A stretch of 64,000 nt of DNA from Winslowiella arboricola (GCF_025527015.1 NZ_JAODIM010000043.1:1-64000); one strand, 5' to 3'; positions 51,170 through 62,083 are shown, numbered from the stretch's first letter. The notes: generated by a model from the sequence alone, not told the origin. A program made the numbers and translations.

Positions 51170-52534
51170 TTAGTCACACTGCACTTTTATTGCCAGTCCG
51201 CCTCGTGAGGTTTCACGATATTTGGCGTTCATATCTTTGCCAGTTTCGTACATAGTTTCGATGACTTTATCCAGCGAGACGCGCGGCTCGCTGGTGCGTC
51301 GCATCGCCATACGCGCAGAGTTAATCGCTTTTACCGCAGCAATGGCGTTACGTTCGATGCAGGGCACCTGAACCTGCCCGGCAACCGGGTCACAGGTCAG
51401 GCCGAGGTTATGCTCCATCCCAATTTCAGCGGCCACGCAGACCTGCTCCGGGCTGGCGCCGAGTAATTCAGCCAGCCCGGCCGCCGCCATCGAACAGGCG
51501 ACACCCACTTCACCCTGGCAACCGACTTCAGCACCGGAAATCGATGCATTCATCTTGTACAGAACACCAATGGCGCCGGAGGCGAGGAAATAGCGGATAA
51601 AGATATCCGGACTGACAGGCTCGATAAAGTGATCGTAGTAGGCCAGCACGGCCGGAACGATGCCGCAGGCGCCGTTAGTTGGGGCGGTCACCACGCGGCC
51701 ACCGGCGGCGTTCTCTTCATTGACTGCCAGCGCAAACATATTGATCCAGTCAATCACGTTCAGCGGGTCACTGGAGAGCTTATCGGACGAGACCAGCAGG
51801 CGGCGCAGCGCCGACGCGCGACGCGGTACGCGCAGTGGGCCCGGTAATACCCCTTCGGTATTCAGGCCGCGATCGATACAGTCACGCATAGCCTGCCAGA
51901 TATCGCCAAAGTAGCTCTCGATTTCCTGATAGCTGTGCAGCGCCCGTTCGTTTTTCATAATCATGCCGGAGAGTGACAGACCAGTTTGATGGCAGTGGGC
52001 CAGCATCTCTTTGGCGGAATTAAACGGATATGGCACGCTGACTTCCGCCAGCGTTGACTGACCAAAATGCTCTTCATCGACAATAAAACCGCCGCCGATA
52101 GAGTAGTAGGTTTTGCTGTAGATCGGCAGGTCACCGGCAAAGGCATGGATACGCATACCGTTTTCATGCAGCGACAGGTTATCGCTACGAAACACCATGC
52201 CGCCTTCACGTGGGAAATCGACTTCATGCTGACCGCTGGCCAGCAGCAGACGCTGACGCTGCTCAACGTCGCGAATAAACCCCGGGATGCTGTCGATATC
52301 GACGCTATCCGGCGCAGCGCCCGCCAGTCCCATAATAATGGCGATATCGGTATGGTGGCCTTTGCCGGTCAGCGACAGTGAGCCGTAGACATCCACAGCA
52401 ACACGGGTCACCGCAGCAAGCTGGCCATTTGTCACCAGATCATCGACAAACTGTTTGCCGGCTTTCATCGGGCCAACCGTATGCGAGCTGGAAGGGCCAA
52501 TGCCGATCTTAAACATGTCGAAAACGCTAATCAC
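51170..52534 (-). CDS. sdaA: L-serine dehydratase SdaA
   Basis: SdaA turns L-serine into pyruvate and ammonia with an oxygen-labile 4Fe-4S cluster. The 454-residue product has the N-terminal beta domain (MISVFDMFKIGIGPSSSHTV, GPMKAGKQFV). The alpha domain carries the cluster cysteines in TNGACGIVPAVLAYY, ISGAEVGCQGEVGVACSMAA and HNLGLTCDPVAGQVQVPCIE. The ending RETSRGGLAIKVQCD resembles the C-terminal tail known to reach into the active site. It is a single-gene unit with a terminator. Confidence 0.96.
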   Translation of the reverse strand: MISVFDMFKIGIGPSSSHTVGPMKAGKQFVDDLVTNGQLAAVTRVAVDVYGSLSLTGKGHHTDIAIIMGLAGAAPDSVDIDSIPGFIRDVEQRQRLLLASGQHEVDFPREGGMVFRSDNLSLHENGMRIHAFAGDLPIYSKTYYSIGGGFIVDEEHFGQSTLAEVSVPYPFNSAKEMLAHCHQTGLSLSGMIMKNERALHSYQEIESYFGDIWQAMRDCIDRGLNTEGVLPGPLRVPRRASALRRLLVSSDKLSSDPLNVIDWINMFALAVNEENAAGGRVVTAPTNGACGIVPAVLAYYDHFIEPVSPDIFIRYFLASGAIGVLYKMNASISGAEVGCQGEVGVACSMAAAGLAELLGASPEQVCVAAEIGMEHNLGLTCDPVAGQVQVPCIERNAIAAVKAINSARMAMRRTSEPRVSLDKVIETMYETGKDMNAKYRETSRGGLAIKVQCD

Positions 52535-52835
52535 GCTACAGACTCCTTAATATAGAGACACTCTGCTGCTGGTCTCGGGTGAGCAGAGGGTTATATCTTC
52601 ATCATGCGGTAAATTGACAGCCATATCGCATGAAAAAAAGTTATCGAAAACGGCAGTAAAACTATTGCCAGCCGCCGCAGCGGGACGCATAGCATAACTG
52701 ACTTTACGAGTAAGTGGAATATAAATGAAAAGGGCAAATCATGCAGTGATTTGGATCGCCAATTGGCAACTTGCCAGTGAAAAATAATGTGATGAGCAAT
52801 AATTAGACGCCTTAAGAGACGCGGAAGGAATGGCG
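52535..52835. promoter_or_regulatory. sdaA upstream region
   Basis: These 300 bases between nudL and sdaA hold the sdaA promoter. I see no gene and no operator that I can name. Confidence 0.4.
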
Positions 52836-53411
52836 CTAATCCGGCGCAATCTGCAGACTAAGCTGGCGAATAATTCCGGCAGTCATGCCCCAGACAAAAT
52901 AATCTTCAAACCATGATAACCAGACGCGATGGTGCAGGCCGTGACGATGAATATCCAGTGGCGTATAGCGACCCAGACGCAGAGCTTCCTGCAGCGGCAT
53001 TTCAAACACCGCCGCCACTTCATCTTCGCTGGCGCGATAAGTAATGGTATCAGGGATCACGCCGACCACTGGGGTAACCTGAAAGCCAGTACTGCTGGTC
53101 ACCGCAGGCAGCACGCCGATCACCTGTACCATCGCTGGTGGAATTGCCACCTCTTCTTCGGCTTCACGCAGGGCGGTAAATATCAGCGAGTCATCGCTGC
53201 TGTCCATCATGCCGCCGGGAAAGGCCACCTGGCCGGCATGCTTGCGCAGCGAACTGGCGCGTTTGGTTAACAGCAGCGTTGGCTGCGGACGCGCGATAAT
53301 CGGCACCAGCACCGCCGCATGCCGGGTGGGCAGGGTAACAGCGGGGCGTTCGGGCAGCTGGAGCGTAAAGCGCGCGAGAAATTGCGCCAGCGTCAGTGTA
53401 TTAGCGGTCAT
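52836..53411 (-). CDS. nudL: Nudix hydrolase NudL (YeaB; CoA pyrophosphatase type)
   Basis: The 191-residue product has a full Nudix box, [20 protein letters not shown] followed by EEVAI, with the REAEEE metal-binding core. The family's [20 protein letters not shown] stretch ahead of it is the CoA-pyrophosphatase signature. The ATG at 53411 is used (AGGA eight bases ahead); a GTG one codon earlier is possible. It overlaps the end of pabB by 11 bases, so the two genes are co-transcribed, as in E. coli. Confidence 0.94.
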   Translation of the reverse strand: MTANTLTLAQFLARFTLQLPERPAVTLPTRHAAVLVPIIARPQPTLLLTKRASSLRKHAGQVAFPGGMMDSSDDSLIFTALREAEEEVAIPPAMVQVIGVLPAVTSSTGFQVTPVVGVIPDTITYRASEDEVAAVFEMPLQEALRLGRYTPLDIHRHGLHHRVWLSWFEDYFVWGMTAGIIRQLSLQIAPD

Positions 53412-54771
53412 CACTGATATCCTGCAGGCAGGGCAAGATACGGTTTACCTTGTCGAACGTTTCCTGATATTCCGCCTGCTGCTGACTGTCGGCGACAATG
53501 CCGCCACCGGCACAGCAGAACAGTTTACCCTGCTCGGCAATCAGGGTGCGGATGCTAATGCTGGTATCCATACGGCCACAGATGCTGAGGTAGCCAATGC
53601 TGCCGCACCAGGCGTTACGACGCTGAGGCTCCAGCTCTTCAATAATTTCCATCGCCCGCACTTTTGGCGCACCGGTAATCGAACCACCCGGAAAACAGGC
53701 GCGCAACAGATCGCTGGCGCTCAGTCCTGGCTTCAGCTGCGCACGAATAGTGCTGACCAGATGATGTACTGCCGGGAATGGCTCCACCACAAACAGTTCC
53801 GGCACGTTTACGGAACCGGGTAGTGCGACACGACCAATATCATTACGCAGCAGATCGACAATCATCAGGTTTTCCGCCCGATCTTTAGCCGAGCTGGCCA
53901 GCTTCTTCGCCTGCTGCCGATCGGCTACTGCATCCTTAAGGCGCGGTAACGTGCCTTTAATCGGCCGCGTTTCAATTTCGCCCTGTTGCAGTTTAAGGAA
54001 ACGCTCCGGCGACAGACTGAGGATCGCGCTCTGTTCCAGACGCAAAAATGCGCTGAATGGCGCCCGGTTCTGCTGATTCAGCCGGGTGAAGGCCTGCCAT
54101 TCATCGCCCTGATAGCTGGCGCTAAAGCGCTGGGCGAGATTGACCTGATAACAATCGCCTGCCTGCAAATAGTGCTGTATGCTGTCGAACTTCTCACCAT
54201 ACTGCTCTGGCGTCATATTGGAGTGCCACTCGCTGGTGAGGCCAAAACTTTTCGGCCGGGTATCAGACGGCAATGTCATCAGCCAGTTCAGGCGTGTCGC
54301 GGCTGGCTGATGGGTCACCAGCGTCAGCGTCTGGCGCTGATGATCGGCAATCAGTGCCCAGTCATACAGCCCGACTGCCATATCCGGGGTTTTCAGCTCG
54401 GCCAGTGCGGTCACAGGCAACTTTTCGAAACGACGACCCAGATCATAGCCAAACAACCCTAATGCTCCGCCCTGGAAGGGGAAATCCGGATGCTGTGTGG
54501 CATGCAGATTTAACTGTTCAAGCGCCTGTTGCAGCAGCGCAAGCGGGTCGGCTGTGGACTCAGTGACAACGTCACCTTGTTGCCAGCGCGTAATGTCGCC
54601 ACGGGTTTGCAGCGTGGTGCAAGGATCGGCGACCATAATATCGAAGCGATTATCGGCATGCGCGGCAAATCCTGAACTGAGCAGCATTGCCCAGGGTTGG
54701 TGGGCAACGCGCGCAAACAGATTATGCAGGGCGTCAGGCGTATATTCTATCGGGGTGTAAACAGGCGACAT
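53401..54771 (-). CDS. pabB: Aminodeoxychorismate synthase component I, PabB
   Basis: PabB makes 4-amino-4-deoxychorismate from chorismate, using ammonia from PabA, for folate synthesis. The start at 54771 ([20 protein letters not shown]) fits the family; the open frame upstream to 54834 does not. The product is 456 residues. The N-terminal part has [20 protein letters not shown]. The chorismate-binding core has [20 protein letters not shown], the RPIKGTLPR motif with the key Lys, [19 protein letters not shown] and [19 protein letters not shown]. It overlaps nudL. Confidence 0.96.
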   Translation of the reverse strand: MSPVYTPIEYTPDALHNLFARVAHQPWAMLLSSGFAAHADNRFDIMVADPCTTLQTRGDITRWQQGDVVTESTADPLALLQQALEQLNLHATQHPDFPFQGGALGLFGYDLGRRFEKLPVTALAELKTPDMAVGLYDWALIADHQRQTLTLVTHQPAATRLNWLMTLPSDTRPKSFGLTSEWHSNMTPEQYGEKFDSIQHYLQAGDCYQVNLAQRFSASYQGDEWQAFTRLNQQNRAPFSAFLRLEQSAILSLSPERFLKLQQGEIETRPIKGTLPRLKDAVADRQQAKKLASSAKDRAENLMIVDLLRNDIGRVALPGSVNVPELFVVEPFPAVHHLVSTIRAQLKPGLSASDLLRACFPGGSITGAPKVRAMEIIEELEPQRRNAWCGSIGYLSICGRMDTSISIRTLIAEQGKLFCCAGGGIVADSQQQAEYQETFDKVNRILPCLQDISDDR

Positions 54772-54883
54772 GGTGTTTAGCAGGTCATCACAGCATAAAG
54801 ATGCAAGCCTGGCATATTTTTCTCTCGCTGGCATCTGTTAGTTAGTCGTGAAATAATTTTCACCTATCGAGTAAGGAGTCACT

Positions 54884-55120
54884 ATGAGTACAGGTTTACC
54901 GTCACTGTCACATGCACAGCAGGAACAGGCTGTCGGGCGCATTCAGGATTTGATGTCGAAGGGGATGAGCAGCGGTGAGGCGATTCAGCAGGTCGCACGA
55001 GAAATCCGCGAAAGCCATACAGGTGAGATGATCACCGCGCGCTTTGAAGATGAGGACGACGAAGAAGAAGAGAGCAGTACGGCGCGTTACGACGACGAAG
55101 ACGACGAGTACGAAGAGTAA
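54884..55120 (+). CDS. yoaH: YoaH (UPF0181) small protein with long acidic tail
   Basis: The product begins [20 protein letters not shown] and continues [20 protein letters not shown], the UPF0181 pattern. AAGGAG lies before the ATG. E. coli YoaH is 59 residues and ends near ARFEDEDE. Here the protein is 78 residues and goes on with about 20 more, nearly all Asp, Glu, Ser or Tyr. Function is unknown. It diverges from pabB and converges with the RidA-like gene. Confidence 0.92.
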   Translation: MSTGLPSLSHAQQEQAVGRIQDLMSKGMSSGEAIQQVAREIRESHTGEMITARFEDEDDEEEESSTARYDDEDDEYEE

Positions 55121-55134
55121 CGCGCCGCGTCAGG

Positions 55135-55479
55135 TCAGAGTGCGGCGATAATTTTGATTTCAACTTTATACTGCGGATTCATCAGATTCGCCTGCACGGT
55201 GCAACGCACCGGCGCATTACCCGGTGATACCCATGCATCCCACGCGCGGTTCATCGCCGGGAAATCCTCCAGATTGACCAGAAACAGAGTGGCATCCAGA
55301 ATGCGGCTCTTGTCGGATCCGACACGCGTCAGAATACGATCGATAACCGCCAGCGCATTGGCGGTTTGCGCTTCGGCATCCTCGTTCAGATTCTCTGGTA
55401 CGCTGGTGTAATACACCGTCTGGTTATGGATCACTGCTTCCGACATGCGGTGTTCCGGATCAATACGGGTAATGCTCAT
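55135..55479 (-). CDS. yoaB: RidA-family protein YoaB
   Basis: The start at 55479 (MSITRIDPEHRMSEAVIHNQ) has AAGGA eight bases ahead and gives 114 residues, equal to E. coli YoaB; the frame to 55512 adds 11 residues. The Rid fold shows TVYYTSVPENLNEDA, DKSRILDATLFLVNLEDFPA and APVRCTVQANLMNPQYKVEI. The Arg in APVRCTVQA is the residue that binds carboxylates in imine-deaminating RidA proteins, so deaminase activity is possible. Confidence 0.93.
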   Translation of the reverse strand: MSITRIDPEHRMSEAVIHNQTVYYTSVPENLNEDAEAQTANALAVIDRILTRVGSDKSRILDATLFLVNLEDFPAMNRAWDAWVSPGNAPVRCTVQANLMNPQYKVEIKIIAAL

Positions 55480-55609
55480 CACATTTTCCTTCTCGGGATC
55501 GAATTTGGACATTAGCCTGACACAAAAATAATCCTGCTGTCATCTGTTGTGGAGAGCGTGGCAGAATACTGACATAATTACAGTGTTTTTACTCAGGCAG
55601 TGAGGGTGT

Positions 55610-57520
55610 GTGGCAGACGATTTTGCAGCAGAAGGCGCACTGGCGCGGGAAATACCGGGTTTTAAACCGCGCGAAGCACAGCGGCAAATGGCGGAAGCGG
55701 TAACCAAAGCGATTAGCAGTCGCAGTGAACTGGTGGTGGAAGCAGGTACCGGCACCGGTAAAACCTATGCCTACTTAGCCCCGGCACTGCGCAGCGGTAA
55801 GAAAGTGATTATTTCTACCGGCTCAAAAGCGCTGCAGGATCAACTTTACAGCCGCGATCTGCCGACCGTGGCGCGCGCCCTGAAATTTAAAGGCCAGATG
55901 GCGCTGCTGAAAGGGCGTTCCAACTATCTGTGCCTGGAGCGTCTGGAGCAACAGTCGATGGCTGGCGGTGAGCTGGCGGTGCAGGCGATGAGCGATCTGG
56001 TGCATCTGCGCGGCTGGTCTAACGAAACCGTCGATGGCGATATCAGCACCTGCGGCGGGGTGGCGGAAGACAGCACCATCTGGCCACTGGTCACCAGTAC
56101 CAACGATAACTGCCTGGGCAGCGACTGTCCGCTGTATAAAGACTGCTTTGTGGTAAAAGCGCGTCGCCGTGCGATGGATGCCGATGTGGTGGTGGTTAAC
56201 CATCATCTGTTTCTCGCCGATATGGTGGTCAAAGAGAGTGGCTTCGCCGAGCTGATCCCGGAAGCCGATGTGATGATTTTCGATGAAGCCCATCAGGTGC
56301 CCGATATCGCCAGCCAGTATTTTGGTCAGCAACTCTCCAGCCGCCAGTTAATCGATCTGGCGAAAGATATTACTATTGCCTACCGCACTGAAGTGCGGGA
56401 TGCCCAGCAATTACAGAAGTCAGCGGACCGGCTCGCGCAGTGTGCGCAGGATTTTCGTCTGGCGCTCGGCGATCCTGGCTATCGCGGCAATCTGCGTGAA
56501 GTTTTAAGCGATACCCATATTCAGCGCGCCCTGACGCTGCTCGATGATGCGCTGGAGCTGTGCTATGACGTGGCGAAAATGTCGCTGGGCCGTTCGGCAT
56601 TGCTGGATGCGGCCTTTGAGCGCGCGGCGCTGTATCGCAACCGCCTGAAGCGCTTAAAAGATATTTCCCAGCCAGGTTTCAGCTACTGGTATGAGTGTAA
56701 CTCGCGCCACTTTGTGCTGGCGCTGACGCCGCTGTCGGTGTCTGAACGTTTCCGCGAAGTGATGGATGAACGTCCGGCGGCATGGATCTTTACCTCAGCC
56801 ACGCTGGCGGTAAACGAAAAAATGGATCACTTTGTTGAACGCCTTGGCGTCGGCAACGCAGAAGCGCTGATCCTTAACAGCCCGTTCGATTTTGCCAGCC
56901 AGGCGCTGCTGTGTGTGCCGCGCAACCTGCCGTCGCCGAATCAGCCCGGTGGCGCGCGCCAGCTGGCGCGTATGCTGCTGCCGCTGATTGAAGCCAACAA
57001 TGGCCGCTGCTTCTTCCTCTGTACCTCGCATCAGATGATGCGCGACCTGGCTGCTGAATTCCGCGCCTCGCTAAAGCTGCCGGTATTGTTGCAGGGAGAG
57101 ACCAGCAAAGGCCAGCTGCTGAAACAGTTTGTCGCTGCCGGTAACGCCCTGCTGGTGGCTACCAGCAGCTTCTGGGAAGGGGTGGACGTGCGCGGTGATG
57201 CGCTGTCGCTGGTGATCATTGATAAACTGCCGTTTACCTCGCCGGACGATCCACTACTAAAAGCGCGCATGGAAGATTGTAAGCTGCGCGGCGGTGAGCC
57301 ATTTGATGATGTGCAATTGCCGGATGCGGTTATCACTCTGAAACAGGGTGTTGGTCGTCTGATTCGTGACGTTGACGACCGTGGCGTGCTGGTAATTTGC
57401 GATAACCGTCTGGTGATGCGACCTTATGGGGCGGTGTTCCTGAACAGCCTGCCGCCGACGCCGCGCACCCGCGATTTGCAACGCGCGGTGGAATTTCTTA
57501 CTGTGGCATCAACGCAGTAA
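55610..57520 (+). CDS. yoaA: DinG/XPD-like DNA helicase YoaA
   Basis: YoaA is an iron-sulphur helicase that works with the polymerase subunit HolC (chi) in repair of stalled replication. The 636-residue product starts with GTG at 55610 (GAGGG just ahead). Motif I is EAGTGTGKTYAYL. Cluster cysteines are in SNYLCLERLE, STCGGVA and CLGSDCPLYKDC. The DEAH box is FDEAHQVPD. Motifs V and VI are in SSFWEGVDVRGDAL and LKQGVGRLIRDVDDRGVL. It is followed by tsaB 59 bases on, as in E. coli. Confidence 0.95.
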   Translation: MADDFAAEGALAREIPGFKPREAQRQMAEAVTKAISSRSELVVEAGTGTGKTYAYLAPALRSGKKVIISTGSKALQDQLYSRDLPTVARALKFKGQMALLKGRSNYLCLERLEQQSMAGGELAVQAMSDLVHLRGWSNETVDGDISTCGGVAEDSTIWPLVTSTNDNCLGSDCPLYKDCFVVKARRRAMDADVVVVNHHLFLADMVVKESGFAELIPEADVMIFDEAHQVPDIASQYFGQQLSSRQLIDLAKDITIAYRTEVRDAQQLQKSADRLAQCAQDFRLALGDPGYRGNLREVLSDTHIQRALTLLDDALELCYDVAKMSLGRSALLDAAFERAALYRNRLKRLKDISQPGFSYWYECNSRHFVLALTPLSVSERFREVMDERPAAWIFTSATLAVNEKMDHFVERLGVGNAEALILNSPFDFASQALLCVPRNLPSPNQPGGARQLARMLLPLIEANNGRCFFLCTSHQMMRDLAAEFRASLKLPVLLQGETSKGQLLKQFVAAGNALLVATSSFWEGVDVRGDALSLVIIDKLPFTSPDDPLLKARMEDCKLRGGEPFDDVQLPDAVITLKQGVGRLIRDVDDRGVLVICDNRLVMRPYGAVFLNSLPPTPRTRDLQRAVEFLTVASTQ

Positions 57521-57579
57521 TTCCTGCCGCCTTGTGCTAAGATGCCGCCGAAAAAATGTTGATCCCGCCTGAGGTTGCT

Positions 57580-58281
57580 ATGTCCACGCGAATTTTAGCC
57601 ATTGATACGGCCACTGAAGCCTGTTCAGTTGCGCTGTTAAATAATGACACTATTGATGCCCGCTTTGAACTCTGTCCGCGTGAACATACGCAGCGTATTC
57701 TGCCGATGGTTGAACAGGTGCTGTCCGCTAATCAGCTGGCATTAACCCAGCTGGATGCGCTGGCCTATGGCCGCGGACCGGGCAGTTTTACCGGCGTACG
57801 CATCGGTATCGGTATTGCGCAGGGTCTGGCGCTGGGCGCCGATTTACCGCTGATTGGCGTCTCGACGCTGGCTACCATGGCGCAGGGCGCCTGGCGACTG
57901 ACCGGCGCTACCCGCGTGCTGGCAGCGATTGATGCGCGGATGGGCGAAGTCTACTGGGCGGAGTATCAGCGCGATGAGCTGGGCAACTGGCTGGGCGAGG
58001 GCAGCGAAGCGGTGCTGAAACCGGAAGCGGCGCTGGCGCGTATGGCGCTGCTCGATGGCACATGGGCCACGGTTGGCACCGGCTGGCAGGCGTGGCCGGA
58101 GCTGGCGGCGCAAAGTGGACTAAACTTAATCGCAACCGCTGTGGAATTGCCCGCTGCTGAAGATATGTTACCGCTGGCTGCACTGGCGCTGACAAATGGC
58201 GACAGCGTGGCGGTTGAGCATGCTGAGCCGACCTACCTGCGCAATGAAGTGACATGGAAAAAATTGCCCGGACGTCAGTAA
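57580..58281 (+). CDS. tsaB: tRNA t6A synthesis protein TsaB
   Basis: TsaB (YeaZ) holds together the TsaD-TsaE complex that makes threonylcarbamoyl-adenosine at position 37 of ANN-decoding tRNAs. The start is the ATG at 57580 ([20 protein letters not shown]), with GAGG five bases ahead. The 233-residue ASKHA-fold protein has [35 protein letters not shown] and [16 protein letters not shown]. These are standard marks of the family. Confidence 0.96.
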   Translation: MSTRILAIDTATEACSVALLNNDTIDARFELCPREHTQRILPMVEQVLSANQLALTQLDALAYGRGPGSFTGVRIGIGIAQGLALGADLPLIGVSTLATMAQGAWRLTGATRVLAAIDARMGEVYWAEYQRDELGNWLGEGSEAVLKPEAALARMALLDGTWATVGTGWQAWPELAAQSGLNLIATAVELPAAEDMLPLAALALTNGDSVAVEHAEPTYLRNEVTWKKLPGRQ

Positions 58282-58338
58282 CTGGCAACTTATCAGCCGA
58301 ACGGCAGTCTAAAAAAACAGTATCAGGGAGAGTTAATT

Positions 58339-58935
58339 ATGCGTAAACGTTTTATTAGCCCGGCCAGCCTGTTGCTGCTGGCAACTGTTTTACTTTCCGG
58401 CTGTGTGTCCATCCCCGATTCGGTGAAAGGAACCTCACCCGTCCCCCAACAGGATTTACTGCGCGTGATGAATGCGCCGCAGTTATATGTCGGCCAGGAG
58501 TCGCGTTTTGGCGGCAAGGTGGTGAAAGTCACCAATCTGACCGGCCGTACGCGCCTTGAAATCGCCACTCAACCGCTGGACAGCTCTGCGCGACCGATTC
58601 TCGGCGCGGCTTCCGTGGGGCGTATTTTTGCTGACGTTAATGGCTTTATCGATCCGGTCGATCTGAATAACCAGATGGTTACCGTCGTCGGACCAATCAA
58701 AGGCACTGAAAAAGGTGAGATTGGTCAGGCTGCGTATAATTTTGTGGTGGTGAATGTGACCGGTTATCAGCGCTGGCACCTGACGCAACAGGTCGTGATG
58801 CCGCCGCAGCCGATTGATCCCTGGATCTGGTATGGCCCACCTCGTGGTCGCCATGGCGGTTACTGGGGACCAGGACCGTGGGGAGGTTGGTACAATAACA
58901 GCCCCGGACAGGTACAGACTATCCTCACAGAGTAA
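58339..58935 (+). CDS. yeaY: Slp-family outer-membrane lipoprotein (YeaY)
   Basis: The 198-residue product has a lipoprotein signal with lipobox LLSGC at Cys22. It is followed by the Slp-type domain ([60 protein letters not shown]). The C-terminal 40 residues are rich in Gly, Trp and Pro ([20 protein letters not shown]), an unusual flexible tail. E. coli YeaY is sigma-E dependent. It lies between tsaB and fadD as in E. coli. Confidence 0.92.
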   Translation: MRKRFISPASLLLLATVLLSGCVSIPDSVKGTSPVPQQDLLRVMNAPQLYVGQESRFGGKVVKVTNLTGRTRLEIATQPLDSSARPILGAASVGRIFADVNGFIDPVDLNNQMVTVVGPIKGTEKGEIGQAAYNFVVVNVTGYQRWHLTQQVVMPPQPIDPWIWYGPPRGRHGGYWGPGPWGGWYNNSPGQVQTILTE

Positions 58936-58974
58936 CCAGTAGTAAAGTAGTCACCCGGTATTCACCCATTTTTG

Positions 58975-59018
58975 CGGCCCGGTCGCGACATACTGCGATC
59001 GGGCCGTTTTGTTTTTTT
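58975..59018 (+). terminator. Terminator after yeaY
   Basis: CGGCCCGGTCGC (58975-58986) pairs with GCGATCGGGCCG (58995-59006; one G-T pair) and is followed by TTTTG and a second T-run. Confidence 0.88.
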
Positions 59019-59077
59019 CTCACTGGAATGAGAAATTTAGTGATGGACTTCGCAAGCCTGTCACAGAGTAATTAGCA

Positions 59078-59094
59078 AACTGGTACGCTGAGTT
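59078..59094 (+). promoter_or_regulatory. FadR operator before fadD
   Basis: AACTGGTACGCTGAGTT matches the E. coli fadD operator (AGCTGGTATGATGAGTT) at all but four positions. FadR bound here would block fadD until long-chain acyl-CoA releases it. Confidence 0.75.
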
Positions 59095-59163
59095 AAAATA
59101 TTGTTAACAGGGCGTGACGGTGAGGCTGCTATGACAATGAAATATGATTTCCGAGGCGAATCC

Positions 59164-60849
59164 TTGAAGAAAGTTTGGCTTAACCGTTACCCGGCCGATG
59201 TCCCGGCTGAAATTGATGCTGACCGTTACACATCTTTAGTTGATCTGTTTGAGCAAGCGGCAAAACGTTACGCCGATCAGCCGGCATTTATCAATATGGG
59301 TCAGGTGATGACCTTCCGTAAGCTGGAAGAGCGCAGCCGCGCCTTCGCCGCTTATCTGCAGGAAGGGCTGGGACTGAAAAAGGGCGACAGAGTCGCACTG
59401 ATGATGCCCAATCTGTTGCAGTATCCGATTGCGCTGTTCGGCGTGCTGCGCGCCGGCATGATCGTGGTTAACGTCAACCCGCTGTATACCCCGCGTGAAC
59501 TGGAACATCAGCTGAATGACAGCGGCGCCAGCGCCATTGTGCTGGTGTCCAACTTCGCGCATACGCTGGAAAAAGTGGTCGAAAAGACGCAGGTGAAACA
59601 TGTGATCCTGACGCGGCTCGGCGACCAGCTGTCGCCAGCCAAAGCCACGCTGGTTAATTTTGTGGTCAAATATATCAAGCGGCTGGTGCCGAAATATAAC
59701 CTGCCACACGCCATCTCTTTTCGCAGCGCCATGCATCAGGGGTATCGCCTGCAATATGTCAGGCCGGATGTGATTAATGAGGATCTGGCGTTCCTGCAAT
59801 ATACCGGCGGCACCACCGGGGTGGCGAAAGGGGCGATGCTGACCCATCGCAATATGCAGGCTAACCTTGAGCAGACCAAAGCGACTTATGGCTCACTGCT
59901 GCAGGACGGTAACGAAACGGTGGTCACCGCGTTGCCGCTCTACCATATCTTTGCATTGACGGTGAACTGCTTACTGTTTGTCGAGCTGGGCGGACGCAAT
60001 CTGCTGATCACCAATCCACGCGATATTCCGGGGCTGGTTAAAGAGCTGGGCAAATATCCGTTTACCGCCATCACCGGGGTGAATACGCTGTTTAATGCGT
60101 TGCTGAATGATAAAGATTTTAACCGGCTGGACTTCTCTTCATTGCGCCTGTCGGCCGGTGGCGGTATGTCGGTGCAGAAAGCGGTGGCTGAGCGCTGGGA
60201 GAAGCTGACTGGCCACTATCTGCTCGAGGGCTACGGCCTGACCGAATGCTCACCGCTGGTGTCGGTTAATCCTTACGATATTACCTGCCATAATGGCAGC
60301 ATTGGCTTGCCGGTGCCTTCAACTGATATCAAACTGGTCGATGACGCCGGTAATGACGTGGTTGAAGGGGAGCCTGGCGAACTGTGCATTAAAGGACCAC
60401 AGGTGATGCTCGGTTACTGGCAGCACCCGCAGGCCACTGATGAAGTATTAAAAAATGGATGGCTTCACAGCGGCGATATTGTTACCGTTGATCATGAAGG
60501 CTTTCTGCGGATTGTCGATCGTAAAAAGGATATGATTCTGGTCTCCGGTTTCAATGTTTATCCGAATGAGATCGAAGATGTGCTGATGCAGCATGCGAAG
60601 GTGCGTGAAGCGGCCGCCATTGGCGTGCCGAGCGATCTGTCCGGTGAAGCGGTAAAGGTCTGCATAGTGAAAAAGGATGATTCACTGACTAAAGATGAGC
60701 TGATTGCGCACTGTCGTCGCCTGTTAACCGGCTATAAAGTGCCGAAAATTGTCGAGTTTCGTGACGAACTGCCTAAAAGCAATGTGGGGAAAATCCTGCG
60801 TCGCGAGCTGCGTGATGAAGCGATTAAGGCGGCGAAAAGCGGCGGATAA
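59164..60849 (+). CDS. fadD: Long-chain fatty acid-CoA ligase FadD
   Basis: FadD activates long-chain fatty acids to acyl-CoA at the inner membrane, driving uptake and beta-oxidation. The TTG at 59164 is taken as start ([20 protein letters not shown]), with GAGG seven bases ahead. This gives 561 residues, the E. coli length, and E. coli fadD also starts with TTG. An ATG further upstream would add up to 21 residues. The AMP-binding loop [34 protein letters not shown], the GWLHSGDI region and the FACS motif [20 protein letters not shown] are present. Confidence 0.95.
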   Translation: MKKVWLNRYPADVPAEIDADRYTSLVDLFEQAAKRYADQPAFINMGQVMTFRKLEERSRAFAAYLQEGLGLKKGDRVALMMPNLLQYPIALFGVLRAGMIVVNVNPLYTPRELEHQLNDSGASAIVLVSNFAHTLEKVVEKTQVKHVILTRLGDQLSPAKATLVNFVVKYIKRLVPKYNLPHAISFRSAMHQGYRLQYVRPDVINEDLAFLQYTGGTTGVAKGAMLTHRNMQANLEQTKATYGSLLQDGNETVVTALPLYHIFALTVNCLLFVELGGRNLLITNPRDIPGLVKELGKYPFTAITGVNTLFNALLNDKDFNRLDFSSLRLSAGGGMSVQKAVAERWEKLTGHYLLEGYGLTECSPLVSVNPYDITCHNGSIGLPVPSTDIKLVDDAGNDVVEGEPGELCIKGPQVMLGYWQHPQATDEVLKNGWLHSGDIVTVDHEGFLRIVDRKKDMILVSGFNVYPNEIEDVLMQHAKVREAAAIGVPSDLSGEAVKVCIVKKDDSLTKDELIAHCRRLLTGYKVPKIVEFRDELPKSNVGKILRRELRDEAIKAAKSGG

Positions 60850-60879
60850 CGCAACCTGGGCACTGCACTAAGATTACAA

Positions 60880-60903
60880 AACGCCGGTGAGTCCGGCGTT
60901 TTT
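60880..60903 (+). terminator. Terminator after fadD
   Basis: AACGCCGG (60880-60887) and CCGGCGTT (60893-60900) pair around TGAGT and end in TTTTT. Confidence 0.88.
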
Positions 60904-60961
60904 ATTGCTGTCAACACCTGAACACTGCCTGGTGAATTTGCAGGCAGCGAGAGAAAATAAT

Positions 60962-62083
60962 TTGAATTACACATTAATCACTTCCGACGACGCGCTGGCC
61001 GAGGTTTGCCAGGCGGCGCGTCAGTTTCCTGCGCTGGCGCTGGATACTGAGTTTGTCCGTACGCGCACCTACTATCCACGTTTAGGTTTAATCCAGCTGT
61101 ATGACGGTGAACGTGTCTCGCTCATCGATCCGCTGGCGATTAGTGACTGGACGCCATTTGAAGCGCTGCTCAGTGACCAGCAGGTGATCAAATTTCTGCA
61201 TGCCGGTAGTGAAGATCTGGAAGTGTTTATCAACGAGTTTGGCGTGATGCCAGACCCGATGATTGATACACAAATCCTGGCGGCCTTTAGCGGACGTCCG
61301 CTCTCCTGTGGCTTTGCCACTATTGTCGAATCCTTTACCGGCATTGCCCTCGATAAAAGTGAGTCGCGTACCGACTGGATGGCGCGCCCGTTAAGTGAGC
61401 GTCAGTGTGAATACGCTGCCGCCGATGTCTTCTATCTGTTGCCGATCGCCCATAAGCTGGTGGCAGAAACCGAAGCAGCAGGGCAGATGGCTGCGGCGCT
61501 TAGCGAGTGTCAGCTGCTGTGCCAGCGCCGTAGCGATATTCTGTTACCAGAAGATGCCTGGCGCGAGATCACCAATGCCTGGCAGTTGCGCCCGCGTCAG
61601 CTGGCGGCCCTGCGGCTGATGGCGGCGTGGCGTCTGGAGCTGGCGCGTGAAAAAGATATGGCAGTTAACTTTGTGGTACGCGAAGAGAACCTGTGGAAAG
61701 TAGCGCGCTTTATGCCGGGTTCGCTTGGCGAGCTGGATCATCTCGGCTTAAATGGTCACGAAATCCGTTTCCATGGCAAAACCCTGGTCAGCTTTGTTGA
61801 GCAGGCCAATGCGCTGCCGGAAGAGGAATTACCGGAGCCTCTGAGTAATATTATCGATCAGCCGAACTACAAACAGGCGTTTAAAGCGCTGAAGGCGCTG
61901 GTGCAGGAAGTAAGTGAAAGCTCAGGATTAAGTCAGGAATTGCTGGCATCACGCCGGCAGATCAACCAGTTATTAAGCTGGCACTGGCGTATCAAACCGC
62001 GTGAGCGCTTGCCGGAACTGCTGGCAGGCTGGCGTGGTGAACTGATGGAAGAGGGCATCAACAAGCTGCTGGCGGAATATTAA
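60962..62083 (+). CDS. rnd: Ribonuclease D
   Basis: RNase D trims 3' ends of tRNAs and other small stable RNAs. The TTG at 60962 (LNYTLITSDDALAEVCQAAR) is taken as start because E. coli rnd also uses TTG and begins MNYQMITTDDALA; the frame from 60887 would begin inside the fadD terminator. The 373-residue product has the DEDDy exonuclease motifs (LALDTEFVRTRTYYPRLGLI, FLHAGSEDLEVF, CEYAAADVFYLLPIAHKL). Two HRDC-like helical domains follow (about 210-290 and 300-370). Confidence 0.95.
   Translation: MNYTLITSDDALAEVCQAARQFPALALDTEFVRTRTYYPRLGLIQLYDGERVSLIDPLAISDWTPFEALLSDQQVIKFLHAGSEDLEVFINEFGVMPDPMIDTQILAAFSGRPLSCGFATIVESFTGIALDKSESRTDWMARPLSERQCEYAAADVFYLLPIAHKLVAETEAAGQMAAALSECQLLCQRRSDILLPEDAWREITNAWQLRPRQLAALRLMAAWRLELAREKDMAVNFVVREENLWKVARFMPGSLGELDHLGLNGHEIRFHGKTLVSFVEQANALPEEELPEPLSNIIDQPNYKQAFKALKALVQEVSESSGLSQELLASRRQINQLLSWHWRIKPRERLPELLAGWRGELMEEGINKLLAEY

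Noticed and set aside
59101-59163. Upstream ATG starts for fadD
   Set aside because: They would extend FadD by up to 21 residues without family support, while the TTG at 59164 has a well-placed GAGG and gives the E. coli length.
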